This document shows positions 33,727 through 43,127 of a stretch of 63,309 nucleotides of DNA, one piece after another. How positions within the stretch are numbered: position 1 is the stretch's first letter; every line of letters begins with the position of its first letter. The notes under the pieces were generated by a model. That model saw nothing but the letters and a program-made list of their open reading frames with translations, made no database searches and was not told the origin of the DNA. This DNA is from Pusillimonas sp. UBA3987. GTDB lineage: Bacteria; Pseudomonadota; Gammaproteobacteria; Burkholderiales; Burkholderiaceae_B. The position numbers and the translations under genes were made by a program. The stretch is from assembly GCA_002384935.1 (NCBI GenBank), contig DGCD01000019.1, forward strand, positions 20,609-83,917, read 5' to 3'.

Positions 33727-34437
33727 TCAAACACCCACATACTCATGCAACACTTCGGGATGCGCACGTAAATCATCCGACGACCCCTGCCAAACAATGC
33801 GTCCCTTTTCCATAACGTAATGGCGGTCAGCTAATCGCAACAACGGCCCGATATTTTTATCAATCACAATTAGCGCCAACCCAGAAGATTTCAACTGGCT
33901 CAGCGTTTTCCATATTTCAGCTCGCGCTAGCGGCGCTAACCCCTCGGTAGCCTCATCTAAAATTAATAGTTCAGGGTTAGTTAACAAAGCCCGCCCTATA
34001 GCCAACATTTGCTGCTCCCCACCCGACAAATTACTACCAAGGTTTCGTGCCCTTTCTCGCAGTCGAGGAAACATCGCATAGACTTTATCCAATGTCCACG
34101 GCGCTGCTCCATGACTGGGTTTGCGCGCTGTGGCCACTAAATTTTCGCGTACCGTAAGGTTAGGGAATACCTGCCGACCTTCCGGCACCACCGATACACC
34201 AGAACGGCCAACCACATAACTAGGAGCGCCATGCACGAAACGCCCCCGAAACGCGATGGAACCCGCTTTAGGCGACAACACACCCATAATGGTTTTCACC
34301 GTTGTGGACTTCCCCATACCATTTCGCCCAATCAGTGTTATCAGTTCGCCTTCGGCGACATTGAATGAGACCCTGAAAAGAACTTGACTGGCACCATAAG
34401 AGGTTTCTATATCTTTAACTTCAAGCAACGGATTCAA
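33727..34437 (-). CDS. livF: Branched-chain-amino-acid-type ABC transporter ATPase LivF
   Basis: A 236-aa ATPase with Walker A GRNGMGKST, signature LSGGEQQML and Walker B LLILDEATEGLAP. Overlaps livG by four bases. It forms with LivG, LivH, LivM and LivK a HAAT-family importer. In this setting the ligand is more likely the P450 substrate (for example an aromatic or alicyclic acid) than an amino acid. Confidence 0.9.
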   Translation of the reverse strand: MNPLLEVKDIETSYGASQVLFRVSFNVAEGELITLIGRNGMGKSTTVKTIMGVLSPKAGSIAFRGRFVHGAPSYVVGRSGVSVVPEGRQVFPNLTVRENLVATARKPSHGAAPWTLDKVYAMFPRLRERARNLGSNLSGGEQQMLAIGRALLTNPELLILDEATEGLAPLARAEIWKTLSQLKSSGLALIVIDKNIGPLLRLADRHYVMEKGRIVWQGSSDDLRAHPEVLHEYVGV

Positions 34438-35180
34438 TTATCTTCCTCCGGTGCACCCAAATAAGCTTCCAGCACTTGGGCATTGTTTCTAATTTCATCC
34501 GGCGTACCTGTCGCTATTGGTCGACCGTAGACGAGCACTGTGATGCGATCTGCAAGCGTAAATACCGCGTCCATATCATGTTCAACCAATAAAATCGCAT
34601 ACTGTCCTTTAAGCGAGGAAAGTAACTCAATTACTTTCTCGGACTCGCGGTGACTCATGCCCGCCATCGGCTCATCCAACAACAGCAGTTTAGGTTTGTT
34701 AATAATCGCCATAGCCAGCTCAAGTTGCCGTCGCTCTCCATGCGCCATCTCTTCAACAACCTTGCACTCAAGCCCGGCTAAACCAACCGTTTCCAACGCC
34801 GCCAATGCCTTATCACGATAGCCAGAAAACGCTAGAATCGGCTTCCAAAATTTGAAACTATGCCCCTGATGTGCCAACAACGACAACAACACGTTTTCAA
34901 TGACTGTGAGCTCAGAAAATACCGACGAAATCTGATAGGAACGACCCAGCCCGACCAACGCCCTGGCATGAGGCTTAGTACGGGTAATCGGCTTGCCGTC
35001 GAAGATGATCTCTCCGGAATCGGGAAAGTACTCTCCTGCCAGTTGGTGAATTAACGTTGTTTTACCAGCGCCATTTGGCCCAATAATGGCGTGCAACTCG
35101 CCATCACAAACTTGCAAAGACAAGTCATCTGTCGCGGTGAGACCCCCAAAGTTTTTGACCAGATTTCTAACCGTTAACAT
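34434..35180 (-). CDS. livG: Branched-chain-amino-acid-type ABC transporter ATPase LivG
   Basis: A 248-aa ATPase with Walker A GPNGAGKTTL, a LivG-type signature replaced by MAHGERRQLELAMA, and Walker B LLLLDEPMAGM. The signature starts AHGE rather than LSGG, as is usual for LivG proteins. Overlaps livM by 14 bases. Confidence 0.9.
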   Translation of the reverse strand: MLTVRNLVKNFGGLTATDDLSLQVCDGELHAIIGPNGAGKTTLIHQLAGEYFPDSGEIIFDGKPITRTKPHARALVGLGRSYQISSVFSELTVIENVLLSLLAHQGHSFKFWKPILAFSGYRDKALAALETVGLAGLECKVVEEMAHGERRQLELAMAIINKPKLLLLDEPMAGMSHRESEKVIELLSSLKGQYAILLVEHDMDAVFTLADRITVLVYGRPIATGTPDEIRNNAQVLEAYLGAPEEDN

Positions 35181-36162
35181 TCTTTTGCCTCTGCTCGCGA
35201 CTCAACAAACTACCGTACAGGCCCTGCTGCAAGGACAGCGCAATAACAACAACTACGATCCCAATAATGGCTAAAAAATGGTCGTTAATGTAGGCGTCGA
35301 GTCCCCAAGGCAAACCAAAGTTCACTGTGTGCAAGAACTCCTCAAATGCCAGTAGCGCCGCTGCACCTACCAAAGGCCCTAACACTGATCCCATGCCTCC
35401 CAAAACGGCCATCACGATGATTTCCGCAGAGACATACCAAGACATATACGACGGTGCTACATATTTAGCGACATTTGCCAGGAAGAAACCTGCCACAACG
35501 CAAATCAGGGCAGAAATCAAATAGGCAGCCAAACGGTAGCGTAATATCGGATAACCGAGAGCCGTCATACGCTTCAGGTTGTGTTTGCTCCCGCGCAGTA
35601 TCAGCCCAAACTGGGAGTCGATTATGCGTGTCAACAAATAAATCGTTGCCAGCAAAGTCAGGAAGATTACGTAGTACAACGAAACGTCGCTCTGAATACC
35701 AAATAAATTGAAATCACTACGCTGAGCCAGTGGCAAACCATCCTCACCCCCGTATTGCCTGAGACCCACTGCCACGTAGTAGGCCATCTGTGCAAACGCC
35801 AACGTAATCATGATGAACGATAGACCTTTCGTTCTAAGGGCCACAGTGCCCAAAATGAGCGCCAGCACACCACCAGAAATTAGAGCAACCAACAACTGAA
35901 ACCATGCATTATTTATCCCATGAAACGACAAAATGCCAACCGCGTATGCCCCTACACCGATATACAAAGCATGCCCTAAACTGACCAGCCCGCCAAACCC
36001 AAGGATCAGATTCAATCCCACTGCGGCCATCCCCAAAATCATGATTCGCGAAAACAGCGTTATGAAATAAGTATCACCCACCATCATTGCAAAAATGGGA
36101 ATCAGCGCAAGAACAAAGAAAAAGGCTGTAGCAATTGAAAGCCGCAAATTCAACTTAGCCAT
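35167..36162 (-). CDS. livM: Branched-chain-amino-acid-type ABC permease LivM
   Basis: A 331-aa permease with about ten hydrophobic segments. It has the LivM motif LGFGGLVSLGHALYIGVGAYAVG and the EAA-like loop GYPILRYRLAAYLISA. Overlaps livH by eight bases and livG by 14. Confidence 0.9.
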   Translation of the reverse strand: MAKLNLRLSIATAFFFVLALIPIFAMMVGDTYFITLFSRIMILGMAAVGLNLILGFGGLVSLGHALYIGVGAYAVGILSFHGINNAWFQLLVALISGGVLALILGTVALRTKGLSFIMITLAFAQMAYYVAVGLRQYGGEDGLPLAQRSDFNLFGIQSDVSLYYVIFLTLLATIYLLTRIIDSQFGLILRGSKHNLKRMTALGYPILRYRLAAYLISALICVVAGFFLANVAKYVAPSYMSWYVSAEIIVMAVLGGMGSVLGPLVGAAALLAFEEFLHTVNFGLPWGLDAYINDHFLAIIGIVVVVIALSLQQGLYGSLLSREQRQKNVNG

Positions 36163-37075
36163 GCGTCACCTTAAATAGTCCCTCTGGCCGAATTGCCAGC
36201 ACAACAGCCATAAACAAATAAATAAGAATGGATGCAATTGTTGGGCCTAGCGCCTGCGCAACAGTCGTTTCAAAAAATTGACTTAACAGTAATGGCAAGA
36301 ATGCTCGCCCTACGGTATCAACAAAGCCTACAATAATTGCGCCGTAGAACGCACCTCGAATCGAACCGATGCCTCCGGTAACGATAACCACCAGCGTTAA
36401 AATTAGAATTGGCTCGCCCATACCCGACTGAACCGACATAATCGGCGCCGACATTAAGCCGGCCAAACCCGCTAAACCCGCACCAAAAGCAAACACCAAC
36501 GAATTAATAAGCTTAATGTTTACCCCCAACATTCCCACCATTGGGGCATTAGAGGCACCAGCTCTAATCAGCATGCCCAAACGAGTTCGATGTATCAGTA
36601 AATAGAGCCCCAGGGCGATCAATAAGCCCATGCAAATTACCGCGAACCTGTAAGACGGATAAGGCAGACCGGCAATCGTGACAATACCTGACAGCGACTC
36701 AGGAAGGCCCATATAAAGCGAAGAAGAACCCCAGATTATTCGAACCAACTCATTGAAAAAAAGAATCAAGCCAAACGTCGCGAGAACTTGATATAAATGG
36801 TCCCGCTCATAAAGCTTGTGCAAGATAAAACGCTCAATGACAAAACCGAGTAAAAGGGTGGCAGGAATGGCAACGACTATGGATGCTAGAAATGAGTCTG
36901 TACGGCCAAACACGGCTGCGGCAATATAAGCACCCATCATGTACAAAGAGCCGTGAGCGAGATTCAAAAACCTCATAATGCCCAGTATCAGCGTAAGCCC
37001 GGCCGACAATAAAAAAAGCAGCAGGCCTAACTGAACACCATTCAGGGCCTGCATTATAAAAAGCTGCCAACTCAT
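36155..37075 (-). CDS. livH: Branched-chain-amino-acid-type ABC permease LivH
   Basis: A 306-aa membrane protein with LivH features (SAGLTLILGIMRFLNLAHGSLYMMGAY). Together with LivM it forms the membrane channel. 23 bases separate it from livK. Confidence 0.9.
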   Translation of the reverse strand: MSWQLFIMQALNGVQLGLLLFLLSAGLTLILGIMRFLNLAHGSLYMMGAYIAAAVFGRTDSFLASIVVAIPATLLLGFVIERFILHKLYERDHLYQVLATFGLILFFNELVRIIWGSSSLYMGLPESLSGIVTIAGLPYPSYRFAVICMGLLIALGLYLLIHRTRLGMLIRAGASNAPMVGMLGVNIKLINSLVFAFGAGLAGLAGLMSAPIMSVQSGMGEPILILTLVVIVTGGIGSIRGAFYGAIIVGFVDTVGRAFLPLLLSQFFETTVAQALGPTIASILIYLFMAVVLAIRPEGLFKVTHG

Positions 37076-37098
37076 TTATTTATTCCCTTACAAGAAGC

Positions 37099-38265
37099 TC
37101 ATTGCATTGAGCATTCCTGATGATAGGCATCCTGGTGATCCTTCAAGGGAGTGGCAATGGTCTTCAATACAACTTGACCATTGTCATCCTCAACAACTCT
37201 TAAGATAAGCATGTCTTGGATTGGAAAATTATTATTGCCGAACTTGAACGAACCACGCACCGAGTTGAAATCGGCTTCTTTCAAGGCATTTGCAAATGCT
37301 TTCTTGTCGTTTATATCGCCATTAACTTTCTTCAGGGCAGAAGCAATTAATAAAGCGGCATCATAACTCTGGGCGGCATACTGCGATGGAATGCGATTGT
37401 ATTTTTCCTCAAACTCTTCGAGAAACACTTTATTTTCAGGCACGTCCAGATCAGGACTCCAAAAAGTCCCAATCTTCACGCCCAACGCTGCTTCTTTCAT
37501 GGCAGGCAGAGTCGTACCATCGACAGTCGCTGTCGCAAGTAAAGGTACGCTATTCATTAAACCAAGTTGTTGATACTGTCGCACAAAGTTAATGCCAAGC
37601 CCACCAGGATAAAAGATAAACACAGCATCTGGTTGGCTAGCAGCAACCTGAGTTAGCTCTGCTGAAAAGTCCAGTTGACTTAATGGCGTATAAACCTCTT
37701 GAACTTCCCCTCCTTTAAAATACCGCTTAAAGCCAGCAATATAATCCTTGCCAGCCTGGTAATTAGGAGCCATCGCGATCACGCGTTTATAACCCTGCTC
37801 AGTCGCATACTTCCCAACCACCTCCGACTGCATATCATTTTGCCAAGAGCTGAAATAAATGTATTTATTACATAATTTTCCAGCGAGAGGAGCCGGCCCT
37901 GCGTTCGATCCAATCAGAAATACCTCCCGATCCGTCACAGGCTTTTGAACCGCCATCATAATATTGGAAAAAGTAATGCCGGTAATGATTGACACTTTCT
38001 CGCGCTCAATCAGCTTTTCAACCAATTGAACTGCCAGCTCAGGCTTGAGTTGACTGTCCTCTTTAATAACCTCGACCGGGACCCCTCCCAGCTTTCCACC
38101 TTCACGCTCCACAGCGAGCATAAACCCATCGTACATGTCTTCACCTAACACTCCCTGCGGACCAGACATAACCCCCATGAAACCGATTTTTACAGGTGCT
38201 TGCGCTTGGATCGGCAATGCGCAAACTGCCAGCGCCATCAGAAATATTGCTTTAAGTATTTTCAT
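37099..38265 (-). CDS. livK: Periplasmic substrate-binding protein of the ABC importer
   Basis: A 388-aa type I binding protein with signal peptide MKILKAIFLMALAVCALPIQAQA and the Leu/Ile/Val-binding fold (VKIGFMGVMSGPQGVLGEDMYDGFMLAVE). The same family binds aromatic acids in aromatic degraders. Second gene of the operon, 52 bases after the ferredoxin gene. Confidence 0.88.
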   Translation of the reverse strand: MKILKAIFLMALAVCALPIQAQAPVKIGFMGVMSGPQGVLGEDMYDGFMLAVEREGGKLGGVPVEVIKEDSQLKPELAVQLVEKLIEREKVSIITGITFSNIMMAVQKPVTDREVFLIGSNAGPAPLAGKLCNKYIYFSSWQNDMQSEVVGKYATEQGYKRVIAMAPNYQAGKDYIAGFKRYFKGGEVQEVYTPLSQLDFSAELTQVAASQPDAVFIFYPGGLGINFVRQYQQLGLMNSVPLLATATVDGTTLPAMKEAALGVKIGTFWSPDLDVPENKVFLEEFEEKYNRIPSQYAAQSYDAALLIASALKKVNGDINDKKAFANALKEADFNSVRGSFKFGNNNFPIQDMLILRVVEDDNGQVVLKTIATPLKDHQDAYHQECSMQ

Positions 38266-38317
38266 AGTGTCTCCAAATAAATTTTTTATTTTCTAATTAT
38301 GCGAAGGCTAGTTTGAG

Positions 38318-38638
38318 TTAATACTGAGATTCAGGCACCTCTACCGTAAGTCCATCAAGGTTTGCAGAGATACTTAACTGACAGCTCAACCGACTACGCT
38401 CACCAACATCGACTGCGAATTCGAGCATTTTCTCTTCATGCTCAGCCTTGGGCGGAAGCTGGTGTATCCACTGCGGATCCACATATACATGGCATGTCGC
38501 ACAAGCGCAGGCACCGCCGCAGTCGGCATCAATGCCAGGTATATTGTTGGCCACCGCTACTTCCATAACCGACACACCTTCTGCTCCTTCCAGTTCTTGT
38601 GTACTGCCGTCTGCAAACGTAAATCTGAGCGCTACCAT
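38318..38638 (-). CDS. [2Fe-2S] ferredoxin, adrenodoxin/putidaredoxin type
   Basis: A 106-aa ferredoxin with the four cluster ligands in CGGACACATC (C-x5-C-x2-C pattern) and SRLSCQLSI. It carries electrons from the reductase to the P450. It is the first gene of the operon, so the redox partners bracket the importer and P450 genes. Confidence 0.92.
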   Translation of the reverse strand: MVALRFTFADGSTQELEGAEGVSVMEVAVANNIPGIDADCGGACACATCHVYVDPQWIHQLPPKAEHEEKMLEFAVDVGERSRLSCQLSISANLDGLTVEVPESQY

Positions 38639-38976
38639 GACCTTTCCTGATTAATTAGTTCAAACGTCCGACATATTGAGTCATACCTATTGCGTGCTCG
38701 CAGATCCGCCGAACTCTCCCTTTGGGTATTCGATACGATTTGAAGGCTTCAAATCGTATCGAAGCGCTTGCGCAGCTGTTACGCGCCTGAATTCTGCGGA
38801 TAGAGAATAGTATGTCTTCCACCACAGTATTTCGCAATACAATTTCGAAGATTCATGCTATTGTTTTTAACGATACTAAGGTCACGTGTACTGGCTTTGG
38901 ATGCAGCAGACGTACCCAAAATTCAATTTACAAGATCCTTGCTAAATCAATGCATCTCGTTGAATATATTTAAAAA
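38639..38976. promoter_or_regulatory. Divergent control region with a 35-bp palindrome
   Basis: Between the ferredoxin gene (leftward) and the LysR gene (rightward) lies a perfect palindrome with arms TTCGATACGATTTGAAG (38729-38745) and its complement (38747-38763), one base between. It contains an ATAC-N-GTAT-like core of the T-N11-A type bound by LysR proteins. It sits about 90 bases upstream of the ferredoxin start. No T-run follows, so an operator is more likely than a terminator. Confidence 0.6.
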
Positions 38977-39897
38977 ATGAAAAGTAGAGCCTTCGACCTA
39001 AATTTGCTGCTAACCGCAGTGGCCCTGGATGAAACGCGCAGTGTGACTCAAGCTGCAGAAAAATTAGGGATGAGTCAGTCAGGATTAAGTACAGCTCTTG
39101 CTCGATTGCGACGCCAGTTTGACGATCCAATGTTTGTGCGATCGTCCGGGGGGATGCTCCCTACGCCACGGGGCTTATCGGTAGCTAACGAAGCGAGATC
39201 CGTGCTGAATCAAATCGACGAGAAAGTGCTTAACCGTCCTCACTTCGTCCCAGAAGAAACCGAAACCGAATTTCGATTAGCCACTCCGGATATAGGTGAG
39301 ATGGTTTTTTTGCCCAAACTGATGGAGGCACTGCGTTCGTCAGCACCGCGCGCAACAATACAAACCGCTCCCTACGCACCCCAAGAGCTAGAACTCGCTA
39401 TGGAAGCGGGGCAGGTCGATATCGCACTCGGATATTTGCCAAATCTTAAAAGCAATGCCTTTTTCAAACAACGCCTCGTAATGCACGGATTTTCTTGTAT
39501 GGTTCGGGCCGGCCATCCAGCAACAAAGGGGCTCACAAAAGAGCTTTTTTCTCAATTGGAACATGTAGTTGTTGAGGCGCCGACACGCAGCCAAGAACTC
39601 GTGGACAACTATTTTGATCAACGTAACATCCAGCGTAATGTACGTTTACGTAGCACTTATTATCTCTCGCTGCCAGTAATCATCTCCTCGACGGACCTTA
39701 TCGCCACAGTGCCCACCGCCGTAGGACGGGTATTCGCAGCACTAAATCAAGTTGTCCTGATAGACCCTCCCTACAACATACCGAAATTCCCTATCCATCA
39801 ACATTGGCATCGTCGTTACGACAACGACTTCCGCAATCGCTGGCTACGGGAGCAAGTTTTTAAACTTTTTGGTAGTGGCTCAAATTGGCGACTATAA
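38977..39897 (+). CDS. LysR-family regulator (NodD/NahR-like), probable regulator of the P450 operon
   Basis: A 306-aa LysR protein. The N-terminal HTH is DLNLLLTAVALDETRSVTQAAEKLGMSQSGLSTALARLRRQFDDPMFVRS, and FDLNLL...PRG is the NodD/NahR/LinR subgroup pattern. The effector domain follows. Members of this group activate aromatic or plant-compound catabolic operons on binding the inducer. It is divergent from the P450/importer operon across a palindromic region. Ribosome site weak. Confidence 0.88.
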   Translation: MKSRAFDLNLLLTAVALDETRSVTQAAEKLGMSQSGLSTALARLRRQFDDPMFVRSSGGMLPTPRGLSVANEARSVLNQIDEKVLNRPHFVPEETETEFRLATPDIGEMVFLPKLMEALRSSAPRATIQTAPYAPQELELAMEAGQVDIALGYLPNLKSNAFFKQRLVMHGFSCMVRAGHPATKGLTKELFSQLEHVVVEAPTRSQELVDNYFDQRNIQRNVRLRSTYYLSLPVIISSTDLIATVPTAVGRVFAALNQVVLIDPPYNIPKFPIHQHWHRRYDNDFRNRWLREQVFKLFGSGSNWRL

Positions 39898-40001
39898 GTT
39901 CCGATATCGTAGTGCATCGTTCAGTTGTGCAGTATGCACGGGCCAGAAATTTAAGATTCTTCTCAGCCTCATACTCTATACGACCTAATCTTCACAGCCG
40001 T

Positions 40002-40030
40002 TGACATACGTAACCCCGATCACTATCGTA
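40002..40030 (+). promoter_or_regulatory. Sigma70-type promoter before the secreted-repeat gene
   Basis: TTGACA (40002-40007) and TATCGT (40025-40030) are separated by exactly 17 bases. It would drive the 40140 gene and, through a 16-base gap, the ALDH gene. Confidence 0.65.
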
Positions 40031-40139
40031 TTCCAATCGCTGGTCGAACTGTTCGGCATGGCAGCGTATTCACATCAAGTGCAAAATCGTCACCAGTCTC
40101 CCGGGTTTTTAACCCCTCCATATCTAAAGGAGACACCTC

Positions 40140-40577
40140 ATGAAAATGCTCATGAACGCAACACTCGCCGCCGTAACCCTGGTCGCCGGGCTTTCTGTTG
40201 CCGGCGCTGCCGGCCCGGCCATGGTAACCGTTCAGGAATCCTCCCTTGGCGCCCACCTGGCCGATGGCGAAGGCCGAAGTCTCTATTTATTCCAAGCCGA
40301 CGAACCGGGTAAAAGCACATGTTTTGACGCCTGCGCCACCGCCTGGCCGCCGCTCATCACTCAGGGCCAACCCGAGGCCGGCACCGATGTTAACGCCAAA
40401 GCCCTGGGGTCCCTTAAACGCCCCGATGGTACGATGCAGGTAACCTACAACGGTTGGCCGCTTTACTACTTCATCAAAGACAAGGCGCCGGGCGATACCA
40501 TGGGTCAGGATGTCAAAGGCTTTGGTGCTGAATGGTATCTGGTCACGCCCAGCGGAAAGGAAGTACACAGCAAGTAA
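40140..40577 (+). CDS. Secreted-repeat protein (COG4315, YxFxxD motif)
   Basis: A 145-aa protein with a signal peptide (MKMLMNATLAAVTLVAGLSVAGAAG). It has two copies of the family repeat with Y-x-[FWY]-x-x-D (SLYLFQADEPG and PLYYFIKDKAPG), the first followed by CFDACATAWPPL. This family is exported; the function is unknown. It is followed 16 bases later by an aldehyde dehydrogenase, with no obvious link. Confidence 0.85.
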   Translation: MKMLMNATLAAVTLVAGLSVAGAAGPAMVTVQESSLGAHLADGEGRSLYLFQADEPGKSTCFDACATAWPPLITQGQPEAGTDVNAKALGSLKRPDGTMQVTYNGWPLYYFIKDKAPGDTMGQDVKGFGAEWYLVTPSGKEVHSK

Positions 40578-40593
40578 AACGAAAGGAGAGTTC

Positions 40594-41964
40594 ATGCCGG
40601 AAATTGTTAATCCTGCAACCGGAAAGATCATCAAGGAACGCGCCTGGGACACTTCCGAAGTGGTGGAGCGCAAGCTGAACGCCGCCGCCCAGGCCTTCAC
40701 CCACTGGCGTGAACTCAGTTTCGAACAACGCGGCGCCTACCTGAAAGCCGCAGCCAGGCAACTACGCGAAGACAAAGCCCTCCATTCAGCGCTCATGACC
40801 GAGGAAATGGGCAAACCCGTGAAAGAAGCGGATGGAGAAGTAGAGAAAACGGCCTGGGCTGCAGAGCATTATGCCGAACACGCCCAAACCTATCTGGCAC
40901 CCCAAACCATCGAATCCGATGCCACGCACAGCTGGGTGCAGTTCCAGCCGCTGGGTACCGTATTGGGCATCTTGCCGTGGAACTCGCCATATTGGCTGGC
41001 CGCACGGGTTTTTGCCCCAGCACTCATGGCCGGCAATACCGTCATCATCAAACATGATTCGCATGTGCCAGGCTGTGCCGATGCCATTGAAGAGGCGTTT
41101 CGCAAGGCCGGTGTGCCCGAAGGCGTATTGCAGACGCTGATCGTAGACAACGACACGGCCGGCTCACTCATTCGCGACCACCGGACCGTAGCGGTTTCGT
41201 TTACCGGGTCCACGGGGGGTGGCCGGAAAGTGGCCGCCATCGCCGCAGGCGAAGTCAAGCCGGCCGTGCTGGAACTGGGCGGATCGGATCCGGCCGTCAT
41301 CCTGGCCGACGCCGACCTGGACCAAGCCGTGGATACCATTGCCACATCGCGCTTTATCTGCGCCGGCCAATCATGTATTGCCGCCAAACGCATTCTGGTG
41401 GAAGAGTCGGTTTACCCTGAAGTCGTGGAAAAGTTCCGCCAGCGTCTTGAAGGACTGAAAGTGGGAGATCCAACGCAACCGGACACCGATATCGGCCCCA
41501 TGGCGCGCACCGATTTGCGCGAGCAGTTGCATCGCCAGGTTGAAGATTCCATTAAAGCGGGCGCTCGTTGCCTGCTGGGTGGCGAAATACCGAATAAACC
41601 GGGTAGTTTTTATCCTGTTACGCTCTTAACCGATGTGCCGCGCGATGCCGCGGCCTTTACCGAGGAAACCTTCGGCCCGGTGGCCGCGATTACTGCGGTT
41701 AAAGACGCCGATGACGCCGTGGCAGTGGCCAATGCAACGCAATACGGGCTGGCTGCGGCAATCTGGACGACCGCCGAGCGAGGGCAGGTACTGGCACCCC
41801 GGTTCGAGGCTGGCCAGGTGGCCATCAACGGCATCGTGAAAACCGATCCGCGCCTGCCTTCCGGCGGCATCAAGAAGTCGGGCTATGGACGTGAGCTGGG
41901 CATGCCGGGTATTCACGAGTTCGTGAACGCCCAGCAAGTGTGGTTGGGCCCGAAACGCGGCTAA
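40594..41964 (+). CDS. NAD(P)+-dependent semialdehyde dehydrogenase (succinate-semialdehyde type; possible DoeC role)
   Basis: 456 aa from the ATG at 40594 (GAAAGGAGAG upstream); longer frames start inside the preceding gene. Aldehyde dehydrogenase motifs are FTGSTGGGRKVA (cofactor), LELGGSDPAVI with the general base Glu, and FICAGQSCIAAKR with the catalytic Cys. It is closest by eye to short succinate-semialdehyde dehydrogenases (Sad/YneI). Convergent with and overlapping by four bases an ectoine-hydrolase-like gene, it could be the aspartate-semialdehyde dehydrogenase step (DoeC) of ectoine breakdown. That role is inference. Confidence 0.85.
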   Translation: MPEIVNPATGKIIKERAWDTSEVVERKLNAAAQAFTHWRELSFEQRGAYLKAAARQLREDKALHSALMTEEMGKPVKEADGEVEKTAWAAEHYAEHAQTYLAPQTIESDATHSWVQFQPLGTVLGILPWNSPYWLAARVFAPALMAGNTVIIKHDSHVPGCADAIEEAFRKAGVPEGVLQTLIVDNDTAGSLIRDHRTVAVSFTGSTGGGRKVAAIAAGEVKPAVLELGGSDPAVILADADLDQAVDTIATSRFICAGQSCIAAKRILVEESVYPEVVEKFRQRLEGLKVGDPTQPDTDIGPMARTDLREQLHRQVEDSIKAGARCLLGGEIPNKPGSFYPVTLLTDVPRDAAAFTEETFGPVAAITAVKDADDAVAVANATQYGLAAAIWTTAERGQVLAPRFEAGQVAINGIVKTDPRLPSGGIKKSGYGRELGMPGIHEFVNAQQVWLGPKRG

Positions 41965-43127
41965 TTTGGTTTAACGATAAAGTCGCGATCAAGATCGAAA
42001 AAGGACTCGCATCCTTTTTCGGTCACGTGGATGGTATCGGAAATGCCGCAGGTCTTGTCGCCGTCGACCCCATACATCCACGGAATAATATGTATGGTCA
42101 TGCCGGGCTTAAGAATGTCTTGTGAGCCTTGCTTCAAGCTCAGCATGTAGCCTTCGTCCCACGACGGGGAAAAAGCAATCCCAATTGAGTAACCCGCACG
42201 CGTTACCAGTTGTGCGCCGACATCGTTGTCGGAAATGATATTGCGCACCAGTTTATCAACGTCGGATACCGTCACGCCCGGGCGAATCAGGTTTTCAACT
42301 TCAATAAGCGCCGTCTTCATGCGCTCTTGCGCCTTGTACATGGACTGACTCAGTTCACCTAAAACAACCGTGCGCATCATCGCCGTGTGATAGCGGCGAT
42401 AACACCCGGCCAGTTCAAGGAACACATGTTCATTGGCCTGGACGGTGCGCCCTTCCCAGGTTGCGTGGCCGATCATGGTGCGCGGACCCGACGTAACGTA
42501 GGGCAGCACCGCCGGATACTCGCCACCCGCACGGAACATGGCGTCGCACACTGCAGCAGCGATATCGTTTTCCGTTACGCCTTCGGCCACGGCTTCATAA
42601 CCGGCCTGCATACCGGCCTGGGTTGCCTTGGAGGCTTTTTTCATCACCTCAATTTCATCGGCCGACTTGCAGATACGGCCTTCTTCCACAATGCCGAAAC
42701 AGTCTTGCAAATTGCCGTTTGAAAACATCGTGTGCAAACGGTCTTGCTGGTAGGCAGGAAAGAAATAACTGTTTCGCTCATGGCCGACGTTCTTGCCGAT
42801 CAGGCCCATTTCGCGAATCACGTCGTACAGCATCTGTATTGCGTCGCCGGTGTCGCTGTAATAGCGGGCGTCCTCAACCCAGGTGCGGTATTCAATGTTG
42901 GAAGCCTCCATCTGACGCGTAATCGACACCGGTTCGCGCTCAAGCGGCACCAGCAACGCCTGAAAGAACGAATAACCGGTGGTTTGATGGCCGGTTAAAT
43001 ACGCCAGGTTTTCCGGGTCGGAAATAATGACAGCATCCAGCAAACGCTCCTGCATTCGCTGGCGCAGTTCCGTTAGGCGACGCTCGTACTCTTGCAGGGA
43101 AAAGGTCAGACCATCGTGATCCCTCAT
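41961..43127 (-). CDS. doeA: M24-family hydrolase, ectoine hydrolase-like (DoeA)
   Basis: A 388-aa creatinase/prolidase-fold protein: N-terminal domain, then a pita-bread domain. The first two metal-ligand positions of M24 peptidases (Asp, Asp) read Glu and His here (FLELAGCYRRYHTAMMRT), so it is unlikely to be a dinuclear metallopeptidase. Metal-free family members open amidine or guanidine rings: creatinase and DoeA/EutD, which hydrolyses ectoine. Length matches DoeA (about 390-400). Its ATG overlaps the stop of a diaminobutyrate-type aminotransferase gene, which supports DoeA. Confidence 0.7.
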   Translation of the reverse strand: MRDHDGLTFSLQEYERRLTELRQRMQERLLDAVIISDPENLAYLTGHQTTGYSFFQALLVPLEREPVSITRQMEASNIEYRTWVEDARYYSDTGDAIQMLYDVIREMGLIGKNVGHERNSYFFPAYQQDRLHTMFSNGNLQDCFGIVEEGRICKSADEIEVMKKASKATQAGMQAGYEAVAEGVTENDIAAAVCDAMFRAGGEYPAVLPYVTSGPRTMIGHATWEGRTVQANEHVFLELAGCYRRYHTAMMRTVVLGELSQSMYKAQERMKTALIEVENLIRPGVTVSDVDKLVRNIISDNDVGAQLVTRAGYSIGIAFSPSWDEGYMLSLKQGSQDILKPGMTIHIIPWMYGVDGDKTCGISDTIHVTEKGCESFFDLDRDFIVKPN

